Positions 12,801 through 24,000 of a stretch of DNA of 64,000 nt are shown piece after piece. Location: contig SSNU01000284.1 in NCBI GenBank assembly GCA_012064415.1, positions 1 to 64,000 on the forward strand, in the 5' to 3' direction. Numbering within the stretch: the stretch's first letter is position 1; the number at the start of each line of letters is the position of its first letter. The notes under the pieces were generated by a model. The model did no database searches. It was not told the origin of the DNA and saw only the letters and a list, made by a program, of their open reading frames with translations. The position numbers were made by a program, and so were the translations under genes. The DNA comes from Gyrodactylus bullatarudis. Its lineage: Eukaryota; Platyhelminthes; Monogenea; Gyrodactylidea; Gyrodactylidae.

Positions 12801-15800
12801 GAATTTTTCTCTTGTTTTATGCGTCTTTCTCCAATTCTCAAAAAGATAGTCTCTGATTAATTCTCTAATTTTGTGTTTTGGCATGTTGTAAACTCTTAAT
12901 AATGTCGATCTTTGAAAAATAATGTAGGACATTTTTAATACTACCATTTGTCTCTTTAGACATTTACGAGAATACCCCCTCTCATTATCACCCGGAATTA
13001 ATGAAACCAAAAATCTTTCATCATTCAAAACATTCGATTATAAGTAAGAATGCAATATCGACTAATCATGAATAGCTTTATTACCATTTCCCCATCATTC
13101 CTTGGTTAGTTGCAAGTCATATGTGATTAAAATTTTTAAGTACTGTATATGTTGTAGTTAAATCGTACTGAACTGCTCTCTCGTCTTCAAGTATAAATTA
13201 GCAAGGATTACTCTGCTAGAATTGATCAGTACGAATTCTAATTTACACTTGAGTACAAGCTAGCAGTTCAGTACGATTTAACTACGACATGTAAATTGAA
13301 TTGCACAATTTTAAAACTGGAACTATTACAAAACTCATTAGAGAAATAACATAGCTTAACTTGACATTTTTGCTTTTTTGATTTATAAATTTGCTTTTCT
13401 TTATATTGGCATGTGGAAATCCATTTTAGCTTGAAGATTACTATAATATATAAATGAATGTTGCTTCAAACTCATTTTTTGAATACTTCTAGCCTCTCAC
13501 TTGAGCACTCTTTACAAATAATTTGGTTTATTATGTGTTAAACCAACAATTTTCTATTGGGTTATTGACAAAAAATGTATATGTTACGTGCAATGTAGAA
13601 ACTAAAAACAGTGTATACACTGTTCGCTCAGTGTATACACTGCTCGTTTGCATGAACAATGTAGAAACTCAGTTTCTACATTGCATGTTTTATTATTTTT
13701 TATTCAACTCTGCCCCTGGCGTATCAAATATTTGATAAATTAGTTATAAATTGTATTAGTATATCAATTTATTCTCAACACTTCTCTCGTAGAAAGATAA
13801 AATTTCAGGTTTGAACAGGTTTTCTAACAAAATAAAATTTTTCTCAAATCCAAATTTTTTAATTTAGCATAGAAAATATTGCATTTGAGCAAAATATGAT
13901 TGCAGTTTATTATGTGAAAGCAATAGATGAAAATGTTTAAAAAACAAGGTTTTATGCAACTCAAGGTGTCATAAAAGTTTATGTTGTAAAAACAAATGAA
14001 TAACTTGTATACTAAAGCACTTACTTATTATGATGATTTATTAATGATACCAGAGGCTGAGTTGAATAAAATATAACAAAACATGCAATGTAGAAACTGA
14101 GTTTCTACATTGTTCATGCAAACGAGCAGTGTATACACTGTTTTTAGTTTCTACATTACACGTAACATATATATTGACAAAATGTGTATAGTATTTTCAC
14201 CGTGAAAATTTCACGAATTCAATAGATGTATACTTCTCCACTTCTCCACCAAATTGGTGCTTAAGAAAGCATACACCCTGTTTTTTGACTCTTGAAACAG
14301 TTTTTTCTTATTATAGTCATACTTTGAAGCAGGCCAATTATTTACAAAACTTATCTTTTGGACAATTTTTTTCATTTTTTCTGTTGTTGGTCTCATTTTG
14401 TAGAGAAATTTCTCTTGATTCGATCTGTACCACAAAACCCTATAAAACTCGTTCGTCTAGTGTGAAAAAAAATTAAAAATAAAATCAGAATTTTGAATGG
14501 AGAAATTAATTCGTCTTGTACATTTTTGATAATTACACCGTTTAATTACTAGGGCCTCAAAAAGTCCTAAAATGTCTATTTTTTCCTAAGGATACTGTGG
14601 CTCTGAGGATTGATGAAATGTTAAAAAAATTATTTATCATGATCCAGATCAAAGTTATAAAGTCTTAGATCGGTCTTATTTTCATGATAAAGTCTTGAAA
14701 AGTTTAGGGTCCAAAGTTTTAGGTCTTAAAACGGAATTATTAATTTTGAGACTGAGCTTAACAAAATCAAACAAAGAGTACAGCGTGCATGTTTCTCATA
14801 TGATATGCTTTCACACCATATACAATGTATATCATACAGAAAACCATATACATTTATTAACTTGTGTATATGATATTGACTAATCAGAATCGTTCTTTCC
14901 CTATCGATATTAAAATTTTTTGGTTTTCCACGTTAAATGGAATACAACATGATAAGACCGAGAGTAATTCTCTGTAAAAATGAATCATTGCATTCAGAAC
15001 GTCTGTAAAGTTGATGGATTTCACTATAATTTAAGTTATATTTTAATATTTTTTAAAAATTAAATATTAGTTTTACTTATAAGTAGTTTAACTATTATCT
15101 TTTGAAATTTTATAGGTCTTAATTTAAGACATAACGTTGGGAAATATCATTTTAAGGTCTTAAAAAATGATTTTAGCGTTCTGAAACTTGAGGCCTTATT
15201 AATTACTAATTACACTCAAGTCACACAGACTATGTTAGCGTACACTGAATAATTACAGCTTCAACTCTACATGACCTAATTAAAAATCAATAAGGGTTTC
15301 TAGGCTGAAATTCATTCCAAATTCATTTTTCTGCCACACAGTATATTTTCATCGAAACTTTGAACCTTGACCACTTTCTTATCAAATATGGTAGAAAGAT
15401 AATTTCTTTTGCAAATCTAAGTTTACTTGATGCTTTTCGAATTAAAAAATAATAATTGAAGAGAAATCAAAGGAGTTCTTTTAATTTTCTTAAAACTTTG
15501 AAAATATTCCTTTATTCCAAGAATTGATAATTACTGATGGAGATTTAATATTTTTGGAGAGCATTGAGACGTCTATTGTAAGCTCGCGTGTTGAAAGTGA
15601 AAAAAGTTCGAAGGTCAATGACTCATTGAAATTGACCAATGAAATAAAAGAAAAAGGCCTTTTCTAATTGTAAGTTAGAAAAATAAGAGAAGCCATGAAA
15701 TGATTGAAGAAATCCTTATTGATTTTTAATGAGGTCGTGTAGAGTTGAAGCTGTAATTAATCAGTGTACGCTAAAATAGTCTGTGTGACTTGAGTGTAAT

Positions 15801-17361
15801 TAGTAATTAAACGGTGTAATTATCAAAAATGTACAAGACGAATTAATTTCTCCATTCAAAATTCTGATTTTATTTTTAATTTTTTTTCACACTAGACGAA
15901 CGAGTTTTATAGGGTTTTGTGGTACAGATCGAATCAAGAGAAATTTCTCTACAAAATGAGACCAACAACAGAAAAAATGAAAAAAATTGTCCAAAAGATA
16001 AGTTTTGTAAATAATTGGCCTGCTTCAAAGTATGACTATAATAAGAAAAAACTGTTTCAAGAGTCAAAAAACAGGGTGTATGCTTTCTTAAGCACCAATT
16101 TGGTGGAGAAGTGTAGATGTATACGGTCTATTTGATAATTACCAAATGTCAAATAGTCTTTTTCACAAAATGTTTTGGTGTGTTCGAGATTCCAAAGCAT
16201 AAATCGGTATTTTTAATTAATGTATAAATAGGTTTTTACAATTATTGTATACTTTAGAACATTATTCCCCCCCTCAAACACGAAATTGGAGGTTTTCCAT
16301 TTGCGTAATAGTTTTTGAGCCTCAAAGAATAATACCTAAACATTTTTTTAGGATTACTACTAGCCTAGATTTGATGAAAATTCATTCATTAACCTAAGGT
16401 CAAATTTGAGTTTTGTTTTTTTCGAATGTTTTTTCAGGTCTGGCTTTTAGAAAAAATTAAATTAAGGTTTTAGATTACAAATGTCCCATTTACCGTGAAA
16501 GGTACTTGACTATCTCAGTACTGAAACTTCTAGAAGAGGCTTTGGTGATATTAAAATTAAATCTACTTTTACTTTATCATATTATTGGCGATTTATAGGG
16601 CGGTAAGAAAATTATTTTAAAAAATAGCAATACTTATAATTCACAACTTTTTAAAAAATAACTTCTTCAATAATTGTGTATTCATTGAAATATTTGATAA
16701 ACTATATTTTTTTCTTGTTGGAAGTAGGATTCTGAAATACTCGTTCATTCGTTAAAACCTCGAACCAATGAAATACAGATGAAAATCAAGAAATTGTTTG
16801 GAAGATTAATTATCCAATAATATTCAAGCTAATGCTAAGTTGTCAACGGGTTCGGTATTCTAGTAATTGTGTAAGACATTTGATGTCGTTTAAAGTCAAA
16901 ATCTTAATGAAGACAATGATTTTATCATGGATAAGACGAAAAGAATTGTTACTTGTATGTTAAGTATTGTTTACATTGATTGATGAGCTAACCAAGAAGA
17001 TAGAAATAGCAAAAAAAACAACAAAACATGGTTTTTGTTGAAAAATAGCAAAATTATTTAATAAAAACCAAAACTGACACAATAATAGTATGCTTTACAT
17101 CATATTGATCAGATTTAATTACTTATGAAGATAATAAAAATAGCAAAATTACATTTTGACCGCCCTTCTGATTATACAGTACAGTATATAATTTCCAATA
17201 GTTTTTTCGGTATCAGTAAATAGAATGTTTCAAATTCCCATTAATTGAAATGGAGATTCTCGTACCTATCAACTGATTGATACAATCTATTACTTCCAGC
17301 GAGAGTGCCTGTACAACTAAACACCATACAGGTTCCTACTATTATTAACCCCCACTCCTGA
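3805..17361 (+). CDS. NRBP1: Nuclear receptor-binding protein (NRBP/Madm-type pseudokinase), divergent C-terminus
   Basis: Exons 3805-3826, 3852-4105, 4161-4470, 6008-6307, 6747-6939, 11161-11303, 11890-12111 and 17300-17361 join in phase to 501 residues. After an acidic N-terminus come SHSGRFHKRNKR and EVIWNE, matching NRBP1 around its GRWQKRRE and EVVWNE blocks. A kinase-like fold follows: VFITERLDEGTLKQF, then HGLLTKENIYY. It is degenerate: HG replaces HRD, no DFG is seen after LKVGP, and most of the activation segment is missing before DIYNLGLLALELAVW. FLEHVRNGFY matches the NRBP FLEDVRNGIY block. Downstream the expected C-terminal domain is replaced by a Ser/Asn/Tyr-rich tail. NRBP proteins are scaffold pseudokinases. 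The weakest parts are the 25-nt first intron and the last exon, since exon 11890-12111 could instead join 18027. Confidence 0.75.
4471..6007. other. NRBP intron 3, repeat-bearing
   Basis: GTGAGT at 4471 and TTTTCTACAG before 6008 bound this intron. No coding sequence is evident. The part from about 5460 to 5850 is an inverted relative of 740-1160. An open frame at 5620-5820 lies inside that repeat and is taken as chance. Confidence 0.7.
8859..8932 (-). repeat. tRNA-like segment, possible tRNA-derived SINE head
   Basis: The minus strand is 74 nt long and begins GTCGGGATGGCTTAGTGGG. TGGCTTAGTGGG fits the Pol III A box, and GTTCAAGT sits where a B box is expected. The ends GTCGGG and CTCGAC can form a six-pair acceptor-like stem (one wobble), but the anticodon and T stems do not pair well. 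It is therefore a decayed tRNA pseudogene or a SINE head, not a working tRNA. Confidence 0.35.
9184..9843. repeat. Candidate inverted-repeat element
   Basis: TGGCTACATTGGTACTGTAGG at the left is an inverted match, with one mismatch, to CCTACAATACCAATGTAGCCA at the right. The interior is AT-rich without coding signals. No target duplication was established, so the element status is tentative. Confidence 0.35.
11304..11889. other. NRBP intron 6
   Basis: Bounded by GTGAGT and CTCAATCAG. The 79-codon open frame on the minus strand (11375-11614) is low-complexity and unrecognised. No other signal is seen. Confidence 0.6.
13140..13297. mobile_element. Short MITE with ends like the 53.3-kb element
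   Basis: About 155 bp. The left end reads TATATGTTGTAGTTAAATCG and then TACTGAACTGCT; the right end is the inverted copy (AGCAGTTCAGTACGATTTAA, then CTACGACATG). The same TATATGTTGTAGCTA and TACTGAACTGCT motifs begin the terminal repeats of the element in the last NRDE2 intron, so this is likely a deletion derivative of that family. Confidence 0.55.
13577..14172. mobile_element. Foldback MITE with about 115-bp inverted arms
   Basis: The left arm starts TATATGTTACGTGCAATG and includes GTGTATACACTG and GAGTTTC blocks; the right arm is its near-exact inverted copy, ending CACGTAACATATA. The left arm has one extra copy of the GTGTATACACTG unit. TATTGACAAAA occurs directly outside both ends, a likely target duplication. 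The frame at 13523-13735 lies in the arm and is not taken as a gene. Confidence 0.6.
14222..16125. mobile_element. Long foldback element, one arm interrupted
   Basis: The right arm, about 15715-16125, is one continuous inverted copy of two left-arm pieces: about 14222-14549 and about 15199-15300. The gap between those pieces is exactly the insertion at 14550-15198. Each arm carries the same open frame of about 65 codons (minus 14211-14435, plus 15917-16135; it begins MWYRSNQEKFLYKM), as a perfect palindrome would, so I do not treat it as a protein gene. The central spacer is about 400 bp. Confidence 0.65.
14550..15198. mobile_element. hAT-like element inserted in the foldback arm
   Basis: It starts TAGGGCCTCAAAAAG and ends AACTTGAGGCCTTA. 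It is flanked on both sides by TTAATTAC (14542-14549 and 15199-15206), an exact 8-bp target duplication. The uninterrupted opposite arm shows the empty site. Length is 649 bp; no transposase frame is visible, so it is non-autonomous. Confidence 0.75.
16596..17167. mobile_element. Non-autonomous element with TAGGGCGGT ends
   Basis: It starts TAGGGCGGTAAGAAAATT and ends AAATTACATTTTGACCGCCC; the outer nine bases are inverted copies. Both sides share an AAAATAGCA motif. Another right end of this family occurs at 20749-20762 (TTTCGACCGCCCTA). A convincing 8-bp duplication was not found. The interior has no gene. Confidence 0.5.
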
Positions 17362-18026
17362 TAAAAACCCTTTTATTTAAATTACGTGATTCAATTTGAA
17401 ATATTTTTTCATCCAATGCGTATACTCGATGATTTATTAGAGATTCTTTACTAATCAGCATGCTAGACTTATTAACAAAAAAAGCTCCCTATTTAGTTTC
17501 AAAATGTGCAATTGATAATTGAGTCACTAATATTTTGTTGAATCTTTACTTTCAAATGATTTTCAGTTTTATGCTAATTCGATCTATATCTCACCATGTT
17601 GTTCATAACAGAAAATTCTTGAACTAAAAGTGCACCATTTAAAAATACAAAAATTCATTGACTTGGATGTGAATCTATAATAAGATTTTTCATCCCCAAT
17701 GTATTAAAAAAGTAAAAATTCTAATTTTTGAATGCTTTTCTCTTGTCGACATTGCTAATCCGGGGATTGGATTTTAGAAAAAAATAGTGTGAAGATTAGC
17801 TTATCTCGGTAAAATAGGTCCGAGGAAAAAAATGCATGCTTTTTAAACCTTTATAATGGGTATATATGTTCTAATGGGCATATTATGCAAAAAGTTTATT
17901 TTAAAACTTTGATCACATTCTTATTCAATCCAATGAGTCTCATAATTTTAAATTTGTACCTTTGATATTTGATTGATTTCTATATAATTTCAATAAAAAT
18001 ATGTTTCTTCTTATTTATTCAATTAG
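17362..18026. other. Gap between NRBP stop and next exon
   Basis: AT-rich and without coding sequence. An AATAAA near 17992 could end an NRBP transcript that stops at 17361, giving a 3' UTR of about 0.65 kb. It is alternatively intronic if NRBP and the next gene are one unit. Confidence 0.4.
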
Positions 18027-18034
18027 ATAATCTT

Positions 18035-21000
18035 ATGCCAGAAGAGGATGCTGACCAACTAGAAGAGAACAATGAGGTGAGTTTTTGCTTTGTTGAATTT
18101 TTAAAAGTATTTTTTGTCATTTAATCATTGACTAACTAAATTTGTGCCTCACACCCCAATTTTCCCATGAAGAATATAGTTTCTCATGATAAATCATCAA
18201 AGATCTTCTTCAAAGTAGATGAGGCTTAAAGTTTATTTCATTTGCAGAAAAAAATACGTTACCATCATATGAAACAAAAAGATTCAGCAACATTTATTGA
18301 GGAATGTTTTCAAAGACACTGAAATGACTTTTGATAGAATTCGTCATTGATTTTTAATCAGACATTAAGAATTAATCATAGAGAATTTCTAATTCAATTG
18401 AAACGTATAATTATAATTATAAAGTTTGTTGACATTGAGAATTTACTATTTTTACAAAAAATCGATAAAGATTTTCAGCTCAAAAGTTGAAAAAGGGAAA
18501 ATTTGGTACATTTTCGCAATTCGGAAAACCGCTTGGTCAGATTGAATTTTTTCAGAAAATTTTTTTATTTCTACAACATTTTGGCTTATGGAATACGAGA
18601 ATGAGTTATTTTCCTGACTTTCCGAAGAAAAATATTGAGTTTTTTGTAAAAAAAAGTAAATTCTCATCTTCATGTCAATTAGGTTTTTGATTATAATTAT
18701 TGAATTTCTGTTTTTCGATCAAAGTTTAATTTCAAGATTTTTCATGCTCAGTGGACGAATTCATTAGGGTTTAGGGGTACTGATCGAATTAGGAGAAAAT
18801 TCTCTTTAAATTGAGACATGCAAAATAAAGATTTAATAAACTTTTGAGAGTAGGCTTTGTTTGTAAGTGATAAATCCCGATAAAAAAAATTTCCAGCATA
18901 CAGTTTTTGAGTTGTTCGAGATTTTTTAAGTTCTAAAACTTGGCCACTTTTTTCCTATAGCTCGCTTATACTTTGTCTCAAGTTAAAAATGTGTACTCTA
19001 AAATGAAGAACACAAAATTTACTACAATCCATTGCATGACCCCTTTGAGCTATGATTCAAAGCCTACAACCGATAGTTAGTCATCTAGGTATCTTCATGG
19101 TAGAAAATATCTTTAGAAATATTACAAAATTGAGAAAAATTTGATCCAGTTTTTCAGGCCTTTATCGATGGCGCAGTGAACTGCCTTTTTTCAACGCTCG
19201 TGGGAATATTTTAGATTTTCGTTGTAGAAAAAGTTTACTCGCTGCTAGATTCCGCAATTATTTAGTTGATAAAGCAATTTTAATAATTTTTTCATATCAA
19301 GCAAACTGGCTCAATTTGGCTGGCAAGTTCTTATGTTATTTATTATTATATTTACTCAACAATTTATTCACATAAACATGAATTTTACTCAAAATACCTC
19401 TTTCTCGAATAACACTCACACATTGGTCCATTTTTATCCACCTTTGTTCTGATAAATTTCTTCTCATCGGTAGATTTATTTCTGCCCATTACCACAAATA
19501 TTTCTTAAGCATGTCCATGACTTTTCTTTTTTCCATTAATTTCTAACCTTTGAATTTTGATCCAACATACCATTGTTTTAATACGCATGAGAATATACAA
19601 TAGAATTACAGAGCAACTTTAACATTTAAAATCTGTCTCCCCTAGTTTACTCATTGATGTTGTTAGTTTTACTTTCTTTTCTCTATGAATGTTGTTTATT
19701 CTATGATAAAAATTCAAAAATCAGTCAAATTTTCTTTTCGTAAAATTTTATGGACCAATCTTATCATGGGATTCAAAAAAATATTTGTCTTCCTGACTAT
19801 CCAAATAAAAATATACTGAAGTTTTCGTTAAAATGGTGAATCCATCCTTATGAGTTATGATCTGTTAGACATAGTAAAGTTCCTTTACCTGAATAAACGC
19901 CGTATTTTAATTTGTACTAATTAATTAATTTCAAAGTTAAAAGAGTACCCCTTAATAGACTCATTTACATACGCACGGGGTTACATGTAATTGTACCTAA
20001 AGAAAAAAAAACAGTTCCCTTTATTTAGTGTCGCAATTCTGACCCTGATTGACCAATAAGAATTAAGGGGGACACTGTGGTAGAAAAATAATGCTGTGTT
20101 AAGGTAATCAAAATATGTGCGCAATGCCAATTACTCCGTGCGTGTGTATGAGTGGTATATTCGAAATTTTAAAACCTCATAGCTTTTGACAGGAAATTCC
20201 AATAAAAATAAAACTTATATATTCGAAATCAGCTCAATGAGATGAACAAATTGATATAAAGTTTATCTGCGTACGAGTTTTCAATCCTCAATTAATAAGA
20301 AAAGACTGCAATTTTCGCATTTGAACCGCTTAATCGGCTCAATAATAAAATAAAATTATATTTCAAATACATTAACTAACTAGAATAACTATTTGGCTAA
20401 CTTTTAAGACCAATTTTGTTTTCGTAGCATATAGTTGAGAAAAGTTACAGCTCTTGAAAGAGAAAAACTCAAAAAAATCTTTAACGGCCGATGGCGGCTG
20501 TAAAAAATATTTGACGAAGAAACGAATAGCACCATGAGAATTAGCGTGAAAAACTGAAAAACATATCAAAAATTCAGCCTGGTTGTGAAGGTAAAGTGAT
20601 TTTTTGTTGCACAGTGTTAGTGGAAAAATAGCATTCGATTTTGAATAGCGGAAAAATAGCAAAATTATTTTCGTGAGAAATATCCTTATGCTTGAGAATG
20701 TTAATTTCATCAATCTCATTAAAATTCTAGCAACATATCAAAAATAGCATTTCGACCGCCCTAGTTATCATTTATGTTCTGTAAATCCTTCAATATATTT
20801 ATGTTTTACTATTGTGATGCGATTCTTCTTGATTTTAGTGCCTTTTATTGAACTGGTTGAAAGGTCCAAAGTAGTTCTGCCCTCATCAAGAAAATTAAGT
20901 CCAGTCTCATCACAGTTAAAGATGTCCTTAGGCTCTACACTAAGAAGTATGTGTCGGTTCTCTGGAAACAAATCGTCAATTTTTGTTGGGTCAACTGAAG

Positions 21001-24000
21001 CAGCCATCCCATGAACACGATGCGTTTTAACCCTCGTTCTGTATCTAGTGAATTTTTCATCAACCTCAAATGGGGGTCCATACACCCCCATAATAAAAAA
21101 TCTTAATTTTTCTAAGAAAATAATTTTTATTAGTGTAATTCATAGCATTTTTTACATATTAGAGCATAATGTTCCTTACAAGGAAAACAGTCACATTTGG
21201 AACTTTTTTTATATCCGGTCTTGTCTTTACTTCTAGGACATATTGTACAGCGTCTTTTTCCTGAAACCAATTTTGGCATTTTCGGTACTGGTTCTAAGCA
21301 CGAGTTTTCCAAGAATGTTGAATGTTCCCTTTTACGAGATTTTTCTTCCATTAGATTTTTGGCCAACTCTTTGATGAAAACTCTTCTTGAAATTTTGCCG
21401 TTGGAATCGAGACTTCTCTGGGATCAGGCATTCTCAAGTTGTTCTTTGTTCGATAAATATGTTTTGACTTGCCTTTTCGAAATGTCAAAACTTTTGGATG
21501 CGGATTCAACTCCAAACAGTTCTGCTTCTTTTGCGATATCGACTTTCTTCTTATAATTTTTTATACCATAGAATAAATAAATCTTTTATTACGTTGGTAA
21601 AACTGACTATAATATATAAGAAGATACCATAAAATTTTTTAACACATCACAATTCAATGTTATTTTTATTTATTTAAAAAATTTTTAAAAAAATAATTTA
21701 AATAATTATTCCCAGAATTACCATGTCCGACAGATCATAATTCTTTCACTCTAAATCCAACTTTCTGTTTAGGAAAAAAACTCAAAAGTTTTGTCTTTCG
21801 ATGTATTTCTTTCTTTTAAAAAGTTATTTTGTAATTCAGAAAAAAGTATGAACCAAGACTAACAAAAATTGCCCTTTCAGACAAACGAGTGTGAGAGCAG
21901 CCTTGACCCTGGCCTATCCCAGGACCTCTCCTCTGAGTATCAGAATACAAGTCTCAATCTCCAGGCTCCTATGGAAGAAGCATTTATTGACTTTAGTGAT
22001 CGACGTGAGTTTCGACATATCCTAATTGCTTAATGTTTTTCCGCTTCAAGAATATCTTCTTTCTCGTTTAGCCTTTTATCAATATCAACACTGTGAATTG
22101 GACAACATTGCCCAATATATAGCAAGAGATGAATATCGTAAGTTTATCAAAAAAAATTTTACTTCATCACATTCTAAAACCTCTACAATTTCGAATTAAG
22201 AATTAAATATAAATTTTTAATGAATTTTATCTCGAGTTATAATTCAATTTATTTATAACTTTAATTCTTCAGTAGATTTTTCCTTTAATTTTAGCCCTCT
22301 TTATTATATAAAAATCATTAGCCTGGGGTGAAATTGTATTCAAAATAAATTTTCCTAAACATAATAACTTCATATAATATACAACTCTTCACTTTTAACA
22401 ACTCAGTTACTTTGCTTTTTGGTTACTTAGTTATTGTCATGGTAATTATAATAATTTTATACACCTGCTTATTCTACAGATCCAAATGCCATGAACGATT
22501 ACCCACAGACAATGATTGGGACTGATCCGGTAAATCCGACAAAACTTACTTACATATCAAATACAGAAATAGCTGACAACTTTCCTGACGAAGAAGAAGA
22601 TGTAAGTATTATTAGAATTTATATTTCTTTGATTTGAATAATTCCAAATTACAGAATGAGAAATTTTATCTACAATATTTTTATTAGGGTAAGAGTAGCA
22701 AGCCTCTCAAAAAGAAAAAAAACTATATTAGAGCAAATCTTTGTTTTGTTAATTTCCAGACCAACCAATTGAACTGATGTTTAGCATTTACCAGGCTAGG
22801 CTATCGCTCTATATGAGAAAAAATTATTCAAAATTAAATAATTAGCTTAAGTGTAAATCTTATTCAAAAATAATAAGACTATTTGTACTATTTGTTAAGT
22901 CATTTATACAAACTCCCATTATCTCGAAATAACTGAAAATGAGAGATTTCGTATAGAGAATTAAACCAAAATCTCTATTCCCAAAGGATTTGGAAGACGA
23001 CAACGAATATTTCGACAATTACCAGAGTAGTATCAGTGGGAATACTGTCAATACAACTGGCGGCCAAGATCCCAACAATAGTGATGTTATGATTATAAAC
23101 AATAATGAGAAAATTGACTTTGTCAGTCCTCCAAAGGAATTCGATTCTTCTCCAGCCGTATTTAGTCATTGTGAATACAGTTATGTTGGCATGGGAAGAT
23201 GGCAGCTGTATGTACAAGTCTGGTTCATTGAAAAGAAACTCAAAAGAGATGTAAGCTTCTTTATTTGAACTTAAAAAATTGGTTTTGCTTTATAGTCGGG
23301 GAAAAGATTCAAACTCGGACATGTCATTCACTGAAATAAGGGGTCTAATATCGGGGAATATTCTAGAAATTATACAGTATTCATTGCGTATCTTCAAAAT
23401 ATTTCGTAATTTTCTTTACAAACTTTTTAGGTCATTCAAATAAACTTTAATGATTGAACGATATTTTCTAAAAATGTAATACATTCTTGAATTTTTAAAG
23501 GTTTTCCTCCAATTATTTGACCAAGAGTGGCATGATCCACTACATGTTGCCAGCTTATTTGAGTTGAGTAAATGTCTTTCTTCAGAAGATAAAGAAATGC
23601 TCTTCAAACTGCTCTGTTTAGCCAGGCACAATTGTCCACTTGTTGAGGGCAATTTGAATTATCCCATCATCTTCACTGAGAATCGATCAATGGGCAATAT
23701 CACATTTTCAGATCTCCTCTATCCTCGTCTTAATGCTTTGCATTTGTATCAGCTAAAAGAAGAATTGGAAGGCTTCTCTGATTGTATTGATGAAGATGAA
23801 GATTCTGTGAGTCATCTTCTCAAAGTATGTTTTGTAAATATGAAAAATAAATTATCTAGAAGTCCACTGGCTGTTGTCATTATGCTTCGAAAAGAAACCT
23901 AACTAAAGAGAGTAAGTCAGTTCACGCACTATTCTGAAGCAAACTTTCCCTGTTTTGAACTTGGAGCCAGAAATTTTTCATTAATTTTAGAGTGAGAGTA

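Larger units (their letters stand above)
12112..17299. other. NRBP last intron (5.2 kb), filled with foldback elements
   Basis: Bounded by GTGAGT and TTACTTCCAG. It holds at least four transposon-like elements, listed separately (13140-13297, 13577-14172, 14222-16125, 16596-17167), and one further insertion at 14550-15198. A possible 12-nt exon at 12730 (after TTTACAG, before GTCAGT) would keep phase but has no other support. Confidence 0.6.
18077..21880. other. Large first intron of the Cys/His-rich gene
   Basis: Bounded by GTGAGT and CCCTTTCAG. It contains a foldback repeat at 18427-18686, and a Tigger/piggyBac chimeric remnant with a TAGGGCGGT-family end at 20.4-21.6 kb. From 18700 to 20370 I see only AT-rich sequence. 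Confidence 0.6.

Noticed and set aside
13523..13735. 70-codon open frame on plus strand
   Set aside because: It lies across the left arm of a foldback MITE and repeats the palindromic units; no protein family signal.
21197..21556. 119-codon plus-strand frame
   Set aside because: It is the antisense shadow of the piggyBac and Tigger fragments on the minus strand.
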